From NCBI RefSeq assembly GCF_918797505.1, contig NC_092797.1, positions 32,377,372 through 32,441,371 on the forward strand: a stretch of DNA of 64,000 bases. Direction: 5' to 3'. The position numbers and the translations under genes were made by a program. Each line of letters begins with the position of its first letter. Position 1 is the first letter of the stretch. The notes under the pieces are model-generated. The model ran no database searches, was not told the origin of the DNA, and worked only from the letters and a program-made list of their open reading frames with translations. Below, in pieces: positions 37,594 through 64,000 of the stretch. The stretch is from Bemisia tabaci (lineage: Eukaryota; Arthropoda; Insecta; Hemiptera; Aleyrodidae).

Positions 37594-40500
37594 GATGAAT
37601 TCATGATAGGCACCAAGGCAGGTACAATAGAACTTTGATAAGCAACCTCTCTACCTATTTTTTTGTTATTAATGAGTATTGTTGGTCTCTTCAAAATCCC
37701 CACACTGATGAAGTATTATTTCTCCAGAATAACATTTTTCAGAAGAGCCACCACAGATACGCTGTATTTTGCTCGGGGCTTCCCTGTTCCATCCCATTTC
37801 CATGGAGGCCTCACTGCTTTTTTCCTATTCTTGCAGGGGCTACCCCATTCCAAGCAACGGGCAACTAGGAAGTCGCTGCACCTCTAGAGAGAGTGAGAGA
37901 AAGAGAGAAAAGAGGATTTTCACCATTTTAAAAATTCTTGATCAATCGTTTTAGCTAAATTTAAAATGCAAAGGGGTACAACCCTAAAAACATTTGAAGG
38001 ACAGCTGCTTGTTTTGTGTGCGTGTTAACAAAGAAATGCACTCAATAGTTCAGCATCACACTAAACTGAGGTCCAATTTCGTTCACCACTTGCAAAGAAA
38101 CGGAACCTTTCCCTCCAAAAAGTATGAGTTCTCCTGTCAAATTTGCACTAGGTTTGCTCTCCTTTTTTCTTATTCTTGGCCCATTCAGTTTTAGCTAATC
38201 CACATTTGAATATCCTCTTAAAATTTTTAGCAATGTTTAAAAATATGGCTGTTCTATTCTGTATCATTTTCATCAGTTAATCTTATGTCCTTTTTTCCCC
38301 CTTTTTTTCAGGTGTTCAGCATTTGATCTGAAAGATAAAAGTGTGTGCATTTCAGCTGGACTAGCTCATTATTTTCGATCCTAAGTGGGCTGTGTAAACT
38401 TTTCGGAAGATTAAATTTTAAGGTTTTGTTTTGTTTCTCTCACCAGATATTTTGTACTTTGTGCTTCTCTTAACCCTTTATTGGGAACCACGTTTCTTAT
38501 AAAACAAGGTTTTATAGTACTTAGAGTGAGCTACTCACGAAGCTTAAGTTTTGTACATTTGAAGTAATATTTTCATGACTGAATATTTTTGTAATCAGTC
38601 TTGTTATCTTCTAATTGTGTTTCATCAGACTAACGTGCAAATTTTTTTGTTCCTTTTCCATCGCATTAGTCTGGCCATTAACATTGCTAAATTCTTCTTT
38701 TTGTGGAAGAGCTTTTTTTTTTTTTTTTTAATGTGTAAATTTCCAGCTGATTCTGTTTTTCCAATCAAAGAATACGCAGAGGAATTATAACTGCGCAGTA
38801 TAGATAATTAGTGAAGACTTTCGAAACAAAGATGCGTTGTTATTCAAATTTTGAAGTAAATTGGTCTCCCTCCGCTAACTCGACTGATTTCTTATTCACT
38901 TTATTATTGACACCGAACAGACAACATTGAAGAAACAGAAGAGCCAAATAAAGAAAGTATTTTTTATCGTTTTTTCTCAAGTTATATTGATGTTGAGAAA
39001 ATAATTTTCTCCCATAAAACCAAATTCACCGAACAAACAGTAAGGGGACTGGTCTAAGCATACATTGAAAAATTACCCTACTAAAGAAGTAACTGTCGAA
39101 GCAGAAGTAACTATTCCACATTGTCTCCAACAACATGCAAACAGAGGTTTACGGATACATGAAATTAATGCTGTAGAAATTTCTCTAAGTATGAAAAATC
39201 CAACTGGTCAGGTGTTAATATGTATCTCTTTTTCCATCTTCAATATGACTTGACAAGAAAAACACCAAGGCAAAGATACTTCTTTTTACTTGCCTTCTTG
39301 CATATCAGCCTCATCTATTTTCCTCTCCTGCAATCAAAAACAAGTTGCCACTTTTTACCACACTTTTAATGAAGACTGCTTGTAAGCCTCCTCAGGGCAG
39401 CCACCAAATGAGCGTAGCGCGCTCAATTCTCATTTTATACGTGAAGCTGAGTCATCAATAATATTGTAAAAATGTTTTTTGTAAATACTATTTAAAACTC
39501 TAAACTGTTTCCATTTTTATGCAAAGTTGACTCAAAGGCTCAGATTTTCTATTTTATTGAGTGTCGTTAGATTCTGAGGCAATCAACAGTTTCTAATGTA
39601 GCTGTTTTTTCTCAGTGGAATCAAAGTTTTTCACTCCCAACACTTCTTTGTAATTATATATGTGAATTAAAAGTTCTTTTAAATACAAACATCTGTCAGT
39701 ACGTATTTTGTGTCTAATCTTATGAAATTTTTTCCCTTGCTTATTGACAAATGTTTCATCCCTATTTTTAACTTATGTAGAATATCTTAAAGTAGGAGGT
39801 TGAATGAACTATTTTTTCAGTCATTTTAGTATCTGAATAATTAGTCTTCCAAGATTATTTTTTGATGCTTGAGTATCTTATGAAAAATTAATTTGTAATA
39901 GGTCTTGGAAACAGTGCAATAGTGGTATGTGGTTTAAAACTCGAAGCCCCAAGGGTCAAGCCCTCAAAATTCATAATGATCTTTCTTTCCCAATGAAATA
40001 ATTCTCAATTATTTTCTGCATAGTACCAAATGGAAGAAGAAAAAAGAAATAAATTTGCAAAAGTAGGAAGTTAGTAAATTTGTTCGTAGATTACTTAAAA
40101 AGTTTTGAAATTAGGCCATGATATTTGCAAGTTTTGCTTCTTAAGGTCTCATTTCAGTGATGTTGAAACTTTTCTCTCTCTTTTATGCTTCATGGCTCAA
40201 ATTATTGCGAATAATTGCCTCTTGGAGCAAATAATTTCTACTTTTCATAATCTTATCTGATCTTAGTAATTATTCTATTTTCAGGGCAAAGGATTTTATG
40301 TCTCTGCAAATCTATGGATAAATTGAATAATTGAGTATCTCTAATGGCATGTTTTAAAATCTCAAATCATGTTTTATTTTTTAATAGAAAGTTAATTGAA
40401 ATAATCCTTGAAATTTTCTTCTAAATAGGGGATTTATGAATAATGAGTAGGACATAGAATACCAAGCACCTATGCCGACAGACAAAGTGAAATTGTCTAA

Positions 40501-41560
40501 TCATTGTATTTAATTTTAAATGAAATCTTAGACAGATCTGTATGTCAGCAATGGTAGGCAAAGAGTGACATACTGTTATATAAGGGTCTCATACCATGGT
40601 ATCCACAACTTCATTATTTGCGTAGAAGGAAAGGGTGTACGTATTATTGTATGCCATTTTTGCATACTATGCTCACAAAATTCTGAAGTCCTTCCTGTTG
40701 TTTAGATGTGCCGTTGGGTGCAGTGACACCCAATGCATTCCCAACCTTGTTGATTGCTATTCTGCTGCAGTCTTAAATGCACTAATCGGAAGGCGTAGCA
40801 CTCAAGTTGATTGATCCAGAGTTGACATGACTTTCTTCTTCGAGGAGGTAAGTACCTGCTGTTGTATCAATGTGGGACAGCAGTTTTGAAATATACAAAA
40901 GAGTTAAATACGTGGACGTGGTTATCAAAATTCTGGTTTGTAATCAATACAGAACCAGCTATATTATTCCTTGAAACTGAAAGTGTACAAAGTAGGTATG
41001 GGTATAAGTGCAAGCTCCATCAGAGAGTGCCCCACAGCTGAGGTTGTTCATGGGGTTATTCTTATTTTCTTGGATTTTTTTCTTCTCTTAGCGGAAATTT
41101 TCTGTCTTTGGCCATTCGAAATTCCCATCTAAAGGAGCTGGACATTGATTATCTGCTTTCCCCAATCCCCACTATGCCCCTCCATTGAAGTGCCTCTGAA
41201 AGATGGAAATAGTGCAATTTAATTGCAACGTTTCCAAATTGCCACCGGTATTCCCTTAATTACTGGGTAGCCATCGTGCGGTTCCCTCGTGCGAAAATTT
41301 CAGCGAATTTTAGCATATTGTGCTGGCAAATTGCTGGAACATCTGGGGAACGGTTGCAGTGACTGCATCGTGAACAGGAAAGACATTTGATCATCAGAGA
41401 AGATTTTGAGGCGTTGAAATGAAATTATCCAACAATTTTTTTTCTGCCAATTATTATCCCATTCAAATGCCCAGGCGTAAATTTTCCCCTAGCGAATGCT
41501 ACGAGGGTACGACCATTCATCAAATTTTGAAAGAGGGGAGGAAGGATTTATTTTCAGGAT
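37594..41560. other. ALYREF 3' UTR and intergenic region
   Basis: Nearly 4 kb with no recognisable gene. A candidate ALYREF poly(A) signal is at 38947. There is a GA-rich patch at 37880-37912 and a T run near 38711. Small ORFs here (for example 39065-39253) show no domain. Confidence 0.6.
38947..38952 (+). terminator. Candidate ALYREF polyadenylation signal
   Basis: AATAAA 1.35 kb after the ALYREF stop codon, in plus orientation. Confidence 0.45.
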
Positions 41561-41770
41561 TTAGGAATTCAAATATTTAGCTTCTCTCCTCGTTTTTTTT
41601 GGTTGCGGAAGATGTTTCTTTCCGTAAGTTTTTCGTGAACATTCTAACTCTCCTGGTTTCGTAAATGCAATCAACCGAGGGATTTTGGATGAGATTTCAC
41701 TCTGAATGGTTGCATCACTGATTCTCCGTTTGTCGGCTCCGTTTTGGTTGCCATCTTGATCTGTGTACAT
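41561..41770 (-). CDS. Small basic hypothetical protein, divergent from CNOT3 (69 aa)
   Basis: ATG-to-TAA ORF ending in KYLNS. It is highly charged and lysine/arginine-rich (GADKRRISDATIQSE, TKPGELECSRKTYGKK, PQPKKTRREAK), with basic clusters like a nuclear localisation signal and no hydrophobic segment. An AATAAA lies about a dozen nt after the stop, which favours a real 3' end. The ATG is preceded by a splice-acceptor-like TTTGTCCACAG, so this may be the last exon of a longer gene whose first exon lies to the right, across the CNOT3 start. I do not recognise the family. Its composition is unlike the AT-rich noise ORFs nearby. Confidence 0.5.
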   Translation of the reverse strand: MYTDQDGNQNGADKRRISDATIQSEISSKIPRLIAFTKPGELECSRKTYGKKHLPQPKKTRREAKYLNS

Positions 41771-41879
41771 GATCTGTGGACAAAGAATTTGTGAAACTTA
41801 TTTGTTTTTATTCGATCTGTGTAATTATTTTCCATCTTCGGACTATGCTCGAGCTATTTCATTACTTATATACTTAGCC
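41771..41879. promoter_or_regulatory. Short divergent interval between the small ORF and CNOT3
   Basis: Only 109 bp separate the two start codons. It would serve as a bidirectional promoter and 5' UTR if the small ORF is a gene. No specific motif is assigned. Confidence 0.35.
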
Positions 41880-57308
<15,429 letters not shown>

Positions 57309-59018
57309 ATGAAGGTCATTCATTGAAACCTCTGTCTGGTACAAAACCCATGTCGGATAAGTGATAATGTACAGATTAATATATTAACTTTTTTAAAAAA
57401 AAAAACCTTAAGAAAAAAATTTAAAAAAATTGAAAATTGAATCGGAATAAAAAAAAAAAAAAAAAAATAGATTGTGGAGAAAGAATGAAGTATCAGAACA
57501 GAAAAAGGCAAACCAAAGTCTCGTTTCTTTTTCTTCCAAAACATATTATCAGTAATTTCATTTTTTCTAATCTTCGTTTTTTCATGTTATCGTACATAAA
57601 TGTAGTCGGAAATAATTTCTGAAAAAATAAAATTTAGAATGTCCTTTAAAAAATTGAATTGATTTTAAATTTGTAAATTTGAAGCAGGTTATCTTTTCTT
57701 TTATGTACATCATTTAGAATATGTTATGGGCAAAACATCGTTACCTGTCAAAAATTTCATTCTGTGGAAGCAGTGAAGTGTCTCTTGTTGTTTTTTGAGT
57801 ATTGAACTCAAACCTACTATCCATCAAACCTGTTGTTAGGTTTTAAGTGACAGATCATACATCTTTGTTGATTCTTTGGTGTAAATATTCTTATCATGTT
57901 TTTTCTTTTATTATTTATTTAAATTTTTTTTTTTTCAAGAAAAGGTATTGAGTTTTTTCTTCATCTGTTAATGAATCATTATCTAGGAAACTCGGTTTAT
58001 TTGAAGTAAGTGAGCTCAAAGACTGTTGTGATTTTGCTAATTTTTCTGTTTATTGTGTTAATCTTTTCTTTTTTTTCTCTCTTTTTTTTATGAATAAAAT
58101 TTTATGAATGAAAGTCTCCGTTGTTAATCCAGTTCAAAACTTGATTTAGGAAGAAAAACTTTTTATTTTCATCCATTCTGTTATTTTCCCTCCCAGCTCA
58201 GTCCCTATTCAATGCATTTTTCTTCTTCTTGTGGCTGTAGGTTTAAACATGTTCCTATTCTCGAAGACTCATCCACCCCACAACAGAATCTTCAGAAGAG
58301 AGACCACAAAAAATTGACTGCTACTGAGTTTTCTCTGAATTTTTTCAAATTAAATCCAGCTAACTTTCATACACTCTTCTTTATTTGTATTAGTCACATC
58401 GATTGTGATTTTATTGTTGTATATACCAATCAGAAATTTCAAATTTCCTCAAAAATCAGCTTTTAGATATATTTTTGTTCCCTTTTTTTTCAGGAGCTTG
58501 CATTTTTTAAAAGCAGATACAATCAAATATTATTTCTCTGTTTTCAATACTTCTTTGATCCCAGTTACCTAAAAAATCAACAAAAGCTGTCCTCATTATC
58601 CATGGAAAATGCATAATCATCGTACAGTTCATAATATGAAGAATTTTTGTTATTTCATAAATATCATTTCTCAATTTACTCTCTCAAAAATATTGAGGTA
58701 CATATTCAGAGTGAGGAACGTGCCTCTTGGTTTTTTTCACCCTCAGTCTTTTATGGGGAAGCTAAGAGTTCTTTATTCTCCTGTAAGGAAGTACAATTTT
58801 TAATTAACTTTTTAGCAGCAGTTTTTATGTTGCCTTGGAAGCATGTGTCACTTCAACTCAATCACAACTGAAGTTCATCATTTATGTATGTTTAGATCGT
58901 ACCAACCTAGATGTATATTGACAGGAATTTTTGATGATGGTAGCTCAATTTGACATGCAGCCCAGTTCACTATTAAAGTTAGGACCAGCTAAAACAAGCA
59001 TTGCAGTTAAAGATGTAT
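57309..59018. other. CNOT3 3' UTR and convergent intergenic region
   Basis: Lies between the CNOT3 stop and the 3' end of the minus-strand gene. It has several A and T runs and two AATAAA hexamers. One open stretch (58494-58616) follows a strong acceptor and is described in the findings; otherwise no coding signal. Confidence 0.5.
57626..57631 (+). terminator. Candidate CNOT3 polyadenylation signal (proximal)
   Basis: AATAAA about 320 nt after the CNOT3 stop. A second hexamer lies at 58093-58098, so alternative 3' ends are possible. Confidence 0.5.
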
Positions 59019-59023
59019 TTTAT

Positions 59024-59481
59024 TTATATTAGCACTTGCACTGAAAACACCGCCCGAGACTTTGTAAGGTAGGAAAATTTAAAAGACCAAACAATGCAGC
59101 TTTGGAAATGTTGAAGGGTGTATGAAATTATCTCCTTAGCTAAAGGCTCCTGAATTTGGTTTCGAATGGATTGCCTGTAACATATTTCTCCTAAAATACC
59201 TACTAGTAAGAACTCACTTAAAGTTTTGCGCAAAGTTTTTGTGATCTCAAATGTATATTTATCAATAACATTCTGTGCAAGAAACTGTAGGTAATTTTAA
59301 GAATGTTTTTAATTCCTTTTCCCTTTGATCCTCTTTGAGTTGGGAAATTACTTCTCCTAATTCGTGAAGCCATGCATAGTGATGCGTACTGCATTTATTA
59401 ATTTTACTATGAATCAGTTTGTTAACTAATCTTACAAATACACTTGTAAGGCCAACTTTTTCTGCTCTCCCCATTTTTTCT
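59024..59481 (-). CDS. 3' end of an unidentified gene, with a frame break
   Basis: A good acceptor (TTCGTGTTGCAG) ends at 59482. The exon then reads EKMGRAEKVGLTSVFVRLVN, followed by a charged helical stretch (HELGEVISQLKEDQREKEL) that meets a stop near 59262. In another frame the sequence continues as FLAQNVIDKYTFEITKTLRK, then LSEFLLVGILGE and EPLAKEIISYTLQHFQS, to a stop at 59024-59026 that overlaps an AATAAA (59019-59024), a sensible gene end. The frames can be joined in two ways: a 1-nt deletion near 59295, or removal of a short intron of about 67 nt (GTAATT to CTACAG, starting after HELGE). The protein looks alpha-helical, HEAT-like; I do not recognise it. Earlier exons should lie to the right. 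Confidence 0.5.
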
Positions 59482-62400
59482 CTGCAACACGAAAAAAAAT
59501 GTTAATTTCTGAAGCCTGGCATTGAATGTGATATTATTAAAACCAAGCACATCAATCTTGAATTGAACGTTCTAGTCTAGAGCAGATCAAATTGTGATAT
59601 CGGATTTTTCGTATTCGTGACTATCTTTTCAGTTGATTGGTCCCCTCTAAAAAAGGTCAAAAACGTCTTCCTTGATAATGTTTTCGCCTTCATATCCTCA
59701 ACTTTTCATTGAGTGAACTTTGATCTTATGATATCAATGAGTATCATATCCATGAGTCTCATATAATCTGCAGCAAACACATAGTTTAAGTCTGTGCAGA
59801 ATTAATTTAAAGCGTGGAGAGCTACCTATGGCCAGTTTCCTATCTAAAATTATTAAACTTTCCTGAGGCACCTGCAAACTTCTCTCATCATCTGAGGATT
59901 TGACTTTTTGTTAGCCAAATTAACTTAAAATTGTTAAACAATTATTTCCTCTGCTAAAAAACTGTTATGCACTTCTTTTTTATCAGGCACAACTCGGACA
60001 TCGATGAAATCTTAGCTCTATCGTTGTTTGTTGATAAAAAAACTGTCCCTTTATTCACAAACTTGGTTTAGCTAATGACAGTTGTTGGTCACTAAAATGG
60101 TTTCAACCGTTGAACTCTTTTTTAATTAATCCTCTTAAGTATTTGCTTTCTTGTTATATTTTTTAAAACACTTTATCCTACCCTGTAATTTTTTTTATTT
60201 TCCAAACATAATTGTACCACTTTCAGGACAGTTGAAAGAACAGAAATGTGCTGATAGGAAGAAGAGTATAGAATGGTAAGCTTATTGGTGATTATTTTGT
60301 TTTGCCGAGATACGGAAGTTGCACTATTCTTACTTTGCAATAGCTTTCTGAACAGATGGGATTAATTTCGACTTTAACAATTGAAAGAGGTCATTAGCTT
60401 TACTTCAGAGGACTTTTACTCTTCTATTTTTACCAACTCCTTGTCTGATAAAATGTGATATAGCTTCTATTAATTTCCAATCATTTGATGTTGCCCATTC
60501 TTTATCAGACTGTAAATTCTATGCTATCTTTTAACAAGAGTCAATTATCTCAAGTGATGGTGAAAAATTTTTAATTTGTTTTGACTGCTCAAAATACAGT
60601 TTTAATATGTTACCCAGGAACTCCTGTTTATAGTTTATCAACGCATAACCAGCTTTAGAGATTAATATTTTTTCTCTTGTGTATTTTATTTTCTGTTAAA
60701 ATCGTCACAATGTTATTCCAACTGCATTGTTCTCCGAGAATTTTACAGAGTAAATATGTTTTTTTTCCTTTGAAAAACTATGTTTTGTTCTATTTCAAGC
60801 CTTGCTATAAATTTAGATTTCTCTCCCCACCAGTTTTTTCAAGTCTATCTCTGTTCATTAAGAAATTCTTTGTGTCTAACAAATGTTTTAATAACGCATT
60901 AAGGTGATCACTTCACAATTTCATTCTTGTAAAGGGTTCGAAACTACCTTAGTTTGTTTATCTTAGTAGGTATGAATTTAATGGGTGATGAAGGTGTCGA
61001 GAAAGTATGGCACAAAAGTTATGAAGTGTATTTTTGTTGTTAATGAAGTGAGAAAATTCTGATGATAAAATTCTTACTTTACAAACATCTAAGCCATGAC
61101 AGTCTAAAACAGTTTGTAAGAACCTGTGTTGGTCTTGTCATCAAATTTGATGCTTGTCAAGGATAGGCATTATCTCGACTGATTGATGGATGTTCTTTGA
61201 GTACAAGGGAAAATAGGTTTTAGAGTGAGCCTATTGTCAAGATAACTAACAATGTATATCTTGGAATCATGCATCATGGACTAAGACACTCTTACCTTTA
61301 TGAGACTTAGCAGAAACTTCACCCTTCGACCTGATTGTTGCAAGAGTGCATGTTATCGTAAAGGATACAGAGGAGGTTGTCAGACAGACAGCTGAGGAAT
61401 TACGATGAGCATGCAGTAAAACACATGTTTTGTGAAGACAAGAAGATGGTGCATACAGTCACCCTGAGTCAAATTCAGTGTGAAAACTGGATATTCTTAC
61501 TATATTTAAGAGAGAATATCCATGGCTCAAGTCAATGAATGCGTCTTTCCAACGTTCCAAATTCTCCGATCACTTTTTTTTTATATACATGTTAAAAAGG
61601 GAGACTACAGCAAAAGTATTTTCTTGATGAAATTCTCTGTAGTAACGTATGAATGACTGAAGATCTTTGGCTGTTGGGAATTTAAAACTGTTGGTTAATT
61701 TTCCTCATAAAAAGTAAAACATGAGCATGGATAGACACGACAATCTGAGTCTTGCATTTTTTGACCTTGATCGAGAAAAAAAAGAAGACGGGGCTGTTTT
61801 AGTTTTGGGGATCACCTCAATGACAGAGAAGGATAAAGCCAGTGGAAGAAAGGTTGTGAGAGAGTGAGGAGTGAGTAGGGGAGTAAGGCTTCTGTAAGAG
61901 GGGAAGAGGGGTCAGGGTTTGTAACGAAGAGAGGGACTAACAGAAAACAGCCACCACCTTTTGTTTTTTTGATAAGTTTTGTACCCAGTTTTGTGCTAGA
62001 TTTGTAGCAAGATGATCAGGTACATAAGATCTTTACCTTAGAAATTACTTCTATTGTTGAAATGTATTAACTGGTGCCAGCCAATGAAACAAAGACAACA
62101 CTGCACAGATGCTGCTTCACTTCGCACATGGACCAACTCACCGGCAGCTTTTTATCAGATACATGGTTACCTCTTGCAACATAAATATTAACATTTATAA
62201 GTTCGTCCCCACCGTTAACATAATCTCTGTGGCATTTTATAGAGGTTGATTAGCCCATTTGCGTTTTAAAAAAAGGATCAAATTTTAAATAATTTCCACC
62301 TCTGAAAAGAATAATCTGGTCCTGCAAAGTTCTAGCTACTCATTTAAAACTCTACACTGCAATTCCTCTTTGGTTTTCATGGAGCTCTCGAACTGTGAAG

Positions 62401-63055
62401 AGTGGATACCCTTAGCATTGAATGAGTAACTGAACACCTCAATGGATTTCAGCCATTATGACAAGCTATATTTCTGATCTAGTGAACTTTACATTGGGCT
62501 TTGAATCTACGCTAATTAAGTTCACCAACTTTTAGAGTGCGACAGAAGTTCTGCCACCTCACTATTACATCTTGATTTACTTTCAATGTCATACTGAGGA
62601 TAGGTGGCTATCTTCTGTCTCAGTCTGGAGGTGCTTTAACTCAATTGGCATGGACTCAAATATCCTGAATCTTTTATGTCCTTGAGTTAATTTAAAATAT
62701 CAGGACTTGTGAAAAAGAAAAAGTGTTCTGCGTGAAAAGATAATCGGACAGGGAGAGGAGGTCTTATTTTCCTTGATAAATGCATTTGCTACGATTAATC
62801 GTACACGAAATTGGAATAATTTAACTTGTAAACACAAACTAATTAAATTATTCTATGAAACCACAAGAATTTTTAAGTAGCAAAATCATCAGCACCATGT
62901 CTTTAAACATTTGCCATAAGAGGTTGTATCTGAGGATTGCCAAACTTATTGAGATGCAAAAATCATTAAATCTCTATGATAGGTCTTTAAGTGGGGAAAA
63001 CATTGTTACGACTACAGTCATTCATTGTTTTGACTGATTTACCTGTCCGCCAAAT
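59482..63055. other. Region without a recognised gene
   Basis: AT-rich DNA, probably intron of the minus-strand gene that ends at 59024, or intergenic. A 49-nt exon-like piece on the plus strand is at 60227-60275. A 48-codon ORF at about 61724-61870 reads MSMDRHDNLSLAFFDLDREK but has no known domain. No repeat was identified. Confidence 0.4.
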
Positions 63056-63313
63056 GGATTGCATTTTGCAAAAAGGAACCAGGAGCATTGCAATGTTGCT
63101 AAAATTGTGGAACTTCTTTTGTCTTGGAAAAAAAAACCTGATTATCCATTAGCAGATTCTATTTTACTCGCTAAAAACTGGAAATTTAAGACAAAAATTA
63201 CCATGTAAATCTCATATTCTTTCATTATTTCTGTAATTTAACTGCGAAGGATAAAGTTGCACAATCTTAGCATCATTTCAATGCTTCTAGTTCCTTTTTG
63301 CATAATGCAGTCC
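63056..63313. mobile_element. MITE family A, copy 3 (258 bp, 4-bp target duplication)
   Basis: Starts GGATTGCATTTTGCAAAAAG and ends GCATAATGCAGTCC. It is flanked by AAAT at 63052-63055 and 63314-63317. The interior is inverted relative to copy 2 (TTTTACTCGCTAAAAACTG here, CAGTTTTTAGCGAGTAAAA there). Confidence 0.9.
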
Positions 63314-64000
63314 AAATATCTTCTATTTTGTTCTCAATACTACAATCTGAGTAAAAAAAATTAAGACCAAATCTGAATGGTAGAACGGAATTGCAAGGGT
63401 GGCAATGAATCTGATATGATTACAGAATGAGATTTCGCCCTAGCACAGATCCTTTTACAGACACTAGATTCATATGATTTACTATCAGCATACCAACACC
63501 GATTATTTGCGCAAAGACAATCCCTCACAAAAAAATTTACCTCCTCATTCATGTCTTTGAGTGCATACTCAGGATACTTCTTTACTCAGAGGACTGAGCT
63601 CAGAAATGTACTAAAATTACTCACCGTCATTTTTATTTTTTCTTCTAAACCATTGTGAAAACCAAATCAAAGCAAAAAAACAATTCATATGAGGGGCATC
63701 TTTAGTCAAGGAGGAAAATGTTTTCTGAAAAGTCTAGCTGGAAAATCATAACACTTGGGTGAGGAAGCTTTTGCATGCAGCTTGCGAAAATTGTCGTTTT
63801 AACATGAGGCAGCATGAAAAAAGAGAAACGTTCTTTAAAATACAGGCATCATGCAAGGAAAAGTGAAACCACCGTTTCAAGTGGACGTTAAGAGAACAAA
63901 AAACTAGAGCCTGCGTGTACGAAATATGTCAAGTCGAAGGAATATCATTCTTCTCCTTGAAAAATCTTTTCCTACAACTCACATTTGATTGTATACCCTG
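63314..64000. other. Right edge, no secure gene
   Basis: A minus-strand segment at about 63542-63580 reads KYPEYALKDMNEE and is followed by a GTAAAT donor. It could be an upstream exon of the gene ending at 59024, but the acceptor is ambiguous. Nothing else is supported. Confidence 0.3.

Overview
The window is nuclear DNA of an animal, almost certainly an insect. It has AT-rich introns with GT/AG borders, conserved housekeeping genes split into 5 to 11 exons, and a load of short inverted-repeat transposons, a LINE, a tRNA-derived SINE and Penelope-like relics. The gene set and repeat style would suit a hemipteran, but no species can be fixed from sequence alone. All calls come from reading exon translations and recalling the families; no search was run.

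Layout. (1) 309-9510, plus: a complete nine-exon ASPSCR1/TUG gene (555 aa). (2) 11546-21761, minus: a complete eleven-exon PTCD1 gene (680 aa), convergent with ASPSCR1; its introns hold two decayed Penelope-like GIY-YIG fragments and one inverted-repeat transposon. (3) 22910 to about 27981, minus: USB1, the U6 snRNA phosphodiesterase, with both catalytic HxS motifs; its first exon is uncertain and one intron carries a SINE. (4) 28887-37593, plus: ALYREF/Aly (266 aa), divergent from USB1. Its 5.6-kb first intron holds a small signal-peptide ORF, a 162-bp hairpin and an antisense LINE with endonuclease and reverse transcriptase ORFs. (5) 37594-41560: the ALYREF 3' UTR and intergenic DNA. (6) 41561-41770, minus: a 69-codon basic ORF head to head with (7) 41880-57308, plus: CNOT3 (686 aa, ten exons), whose introns are full of inverted-repeat elements. 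(8) 59024-59481, minus: the 3' end of an unidentified gene that runs towards the right edge. The remaining right end holds no recognisable gene.

Functionally, four of the five identified genes act on RNA: mitochondrial RNA (PTCD1), U6 3'-end maturation (USB1), mRNA packaging and export (ALYREF), and deadenylation (CNOT3). ASPSCR1 acts in p97/VCP-linked membrane trafficking. They use separate promoters; nothing suggests a co-regulated cluster beyond the two divergent pairs.

The least explained signals are: a three-copy transposon family with long inverted repeats and 4-bp target duplications; a cysteine-containing secreted-peptide ORF inside the ALYREF intron; several further inverted-repeat families; and the unidentified minus-strand gene with a frame break.
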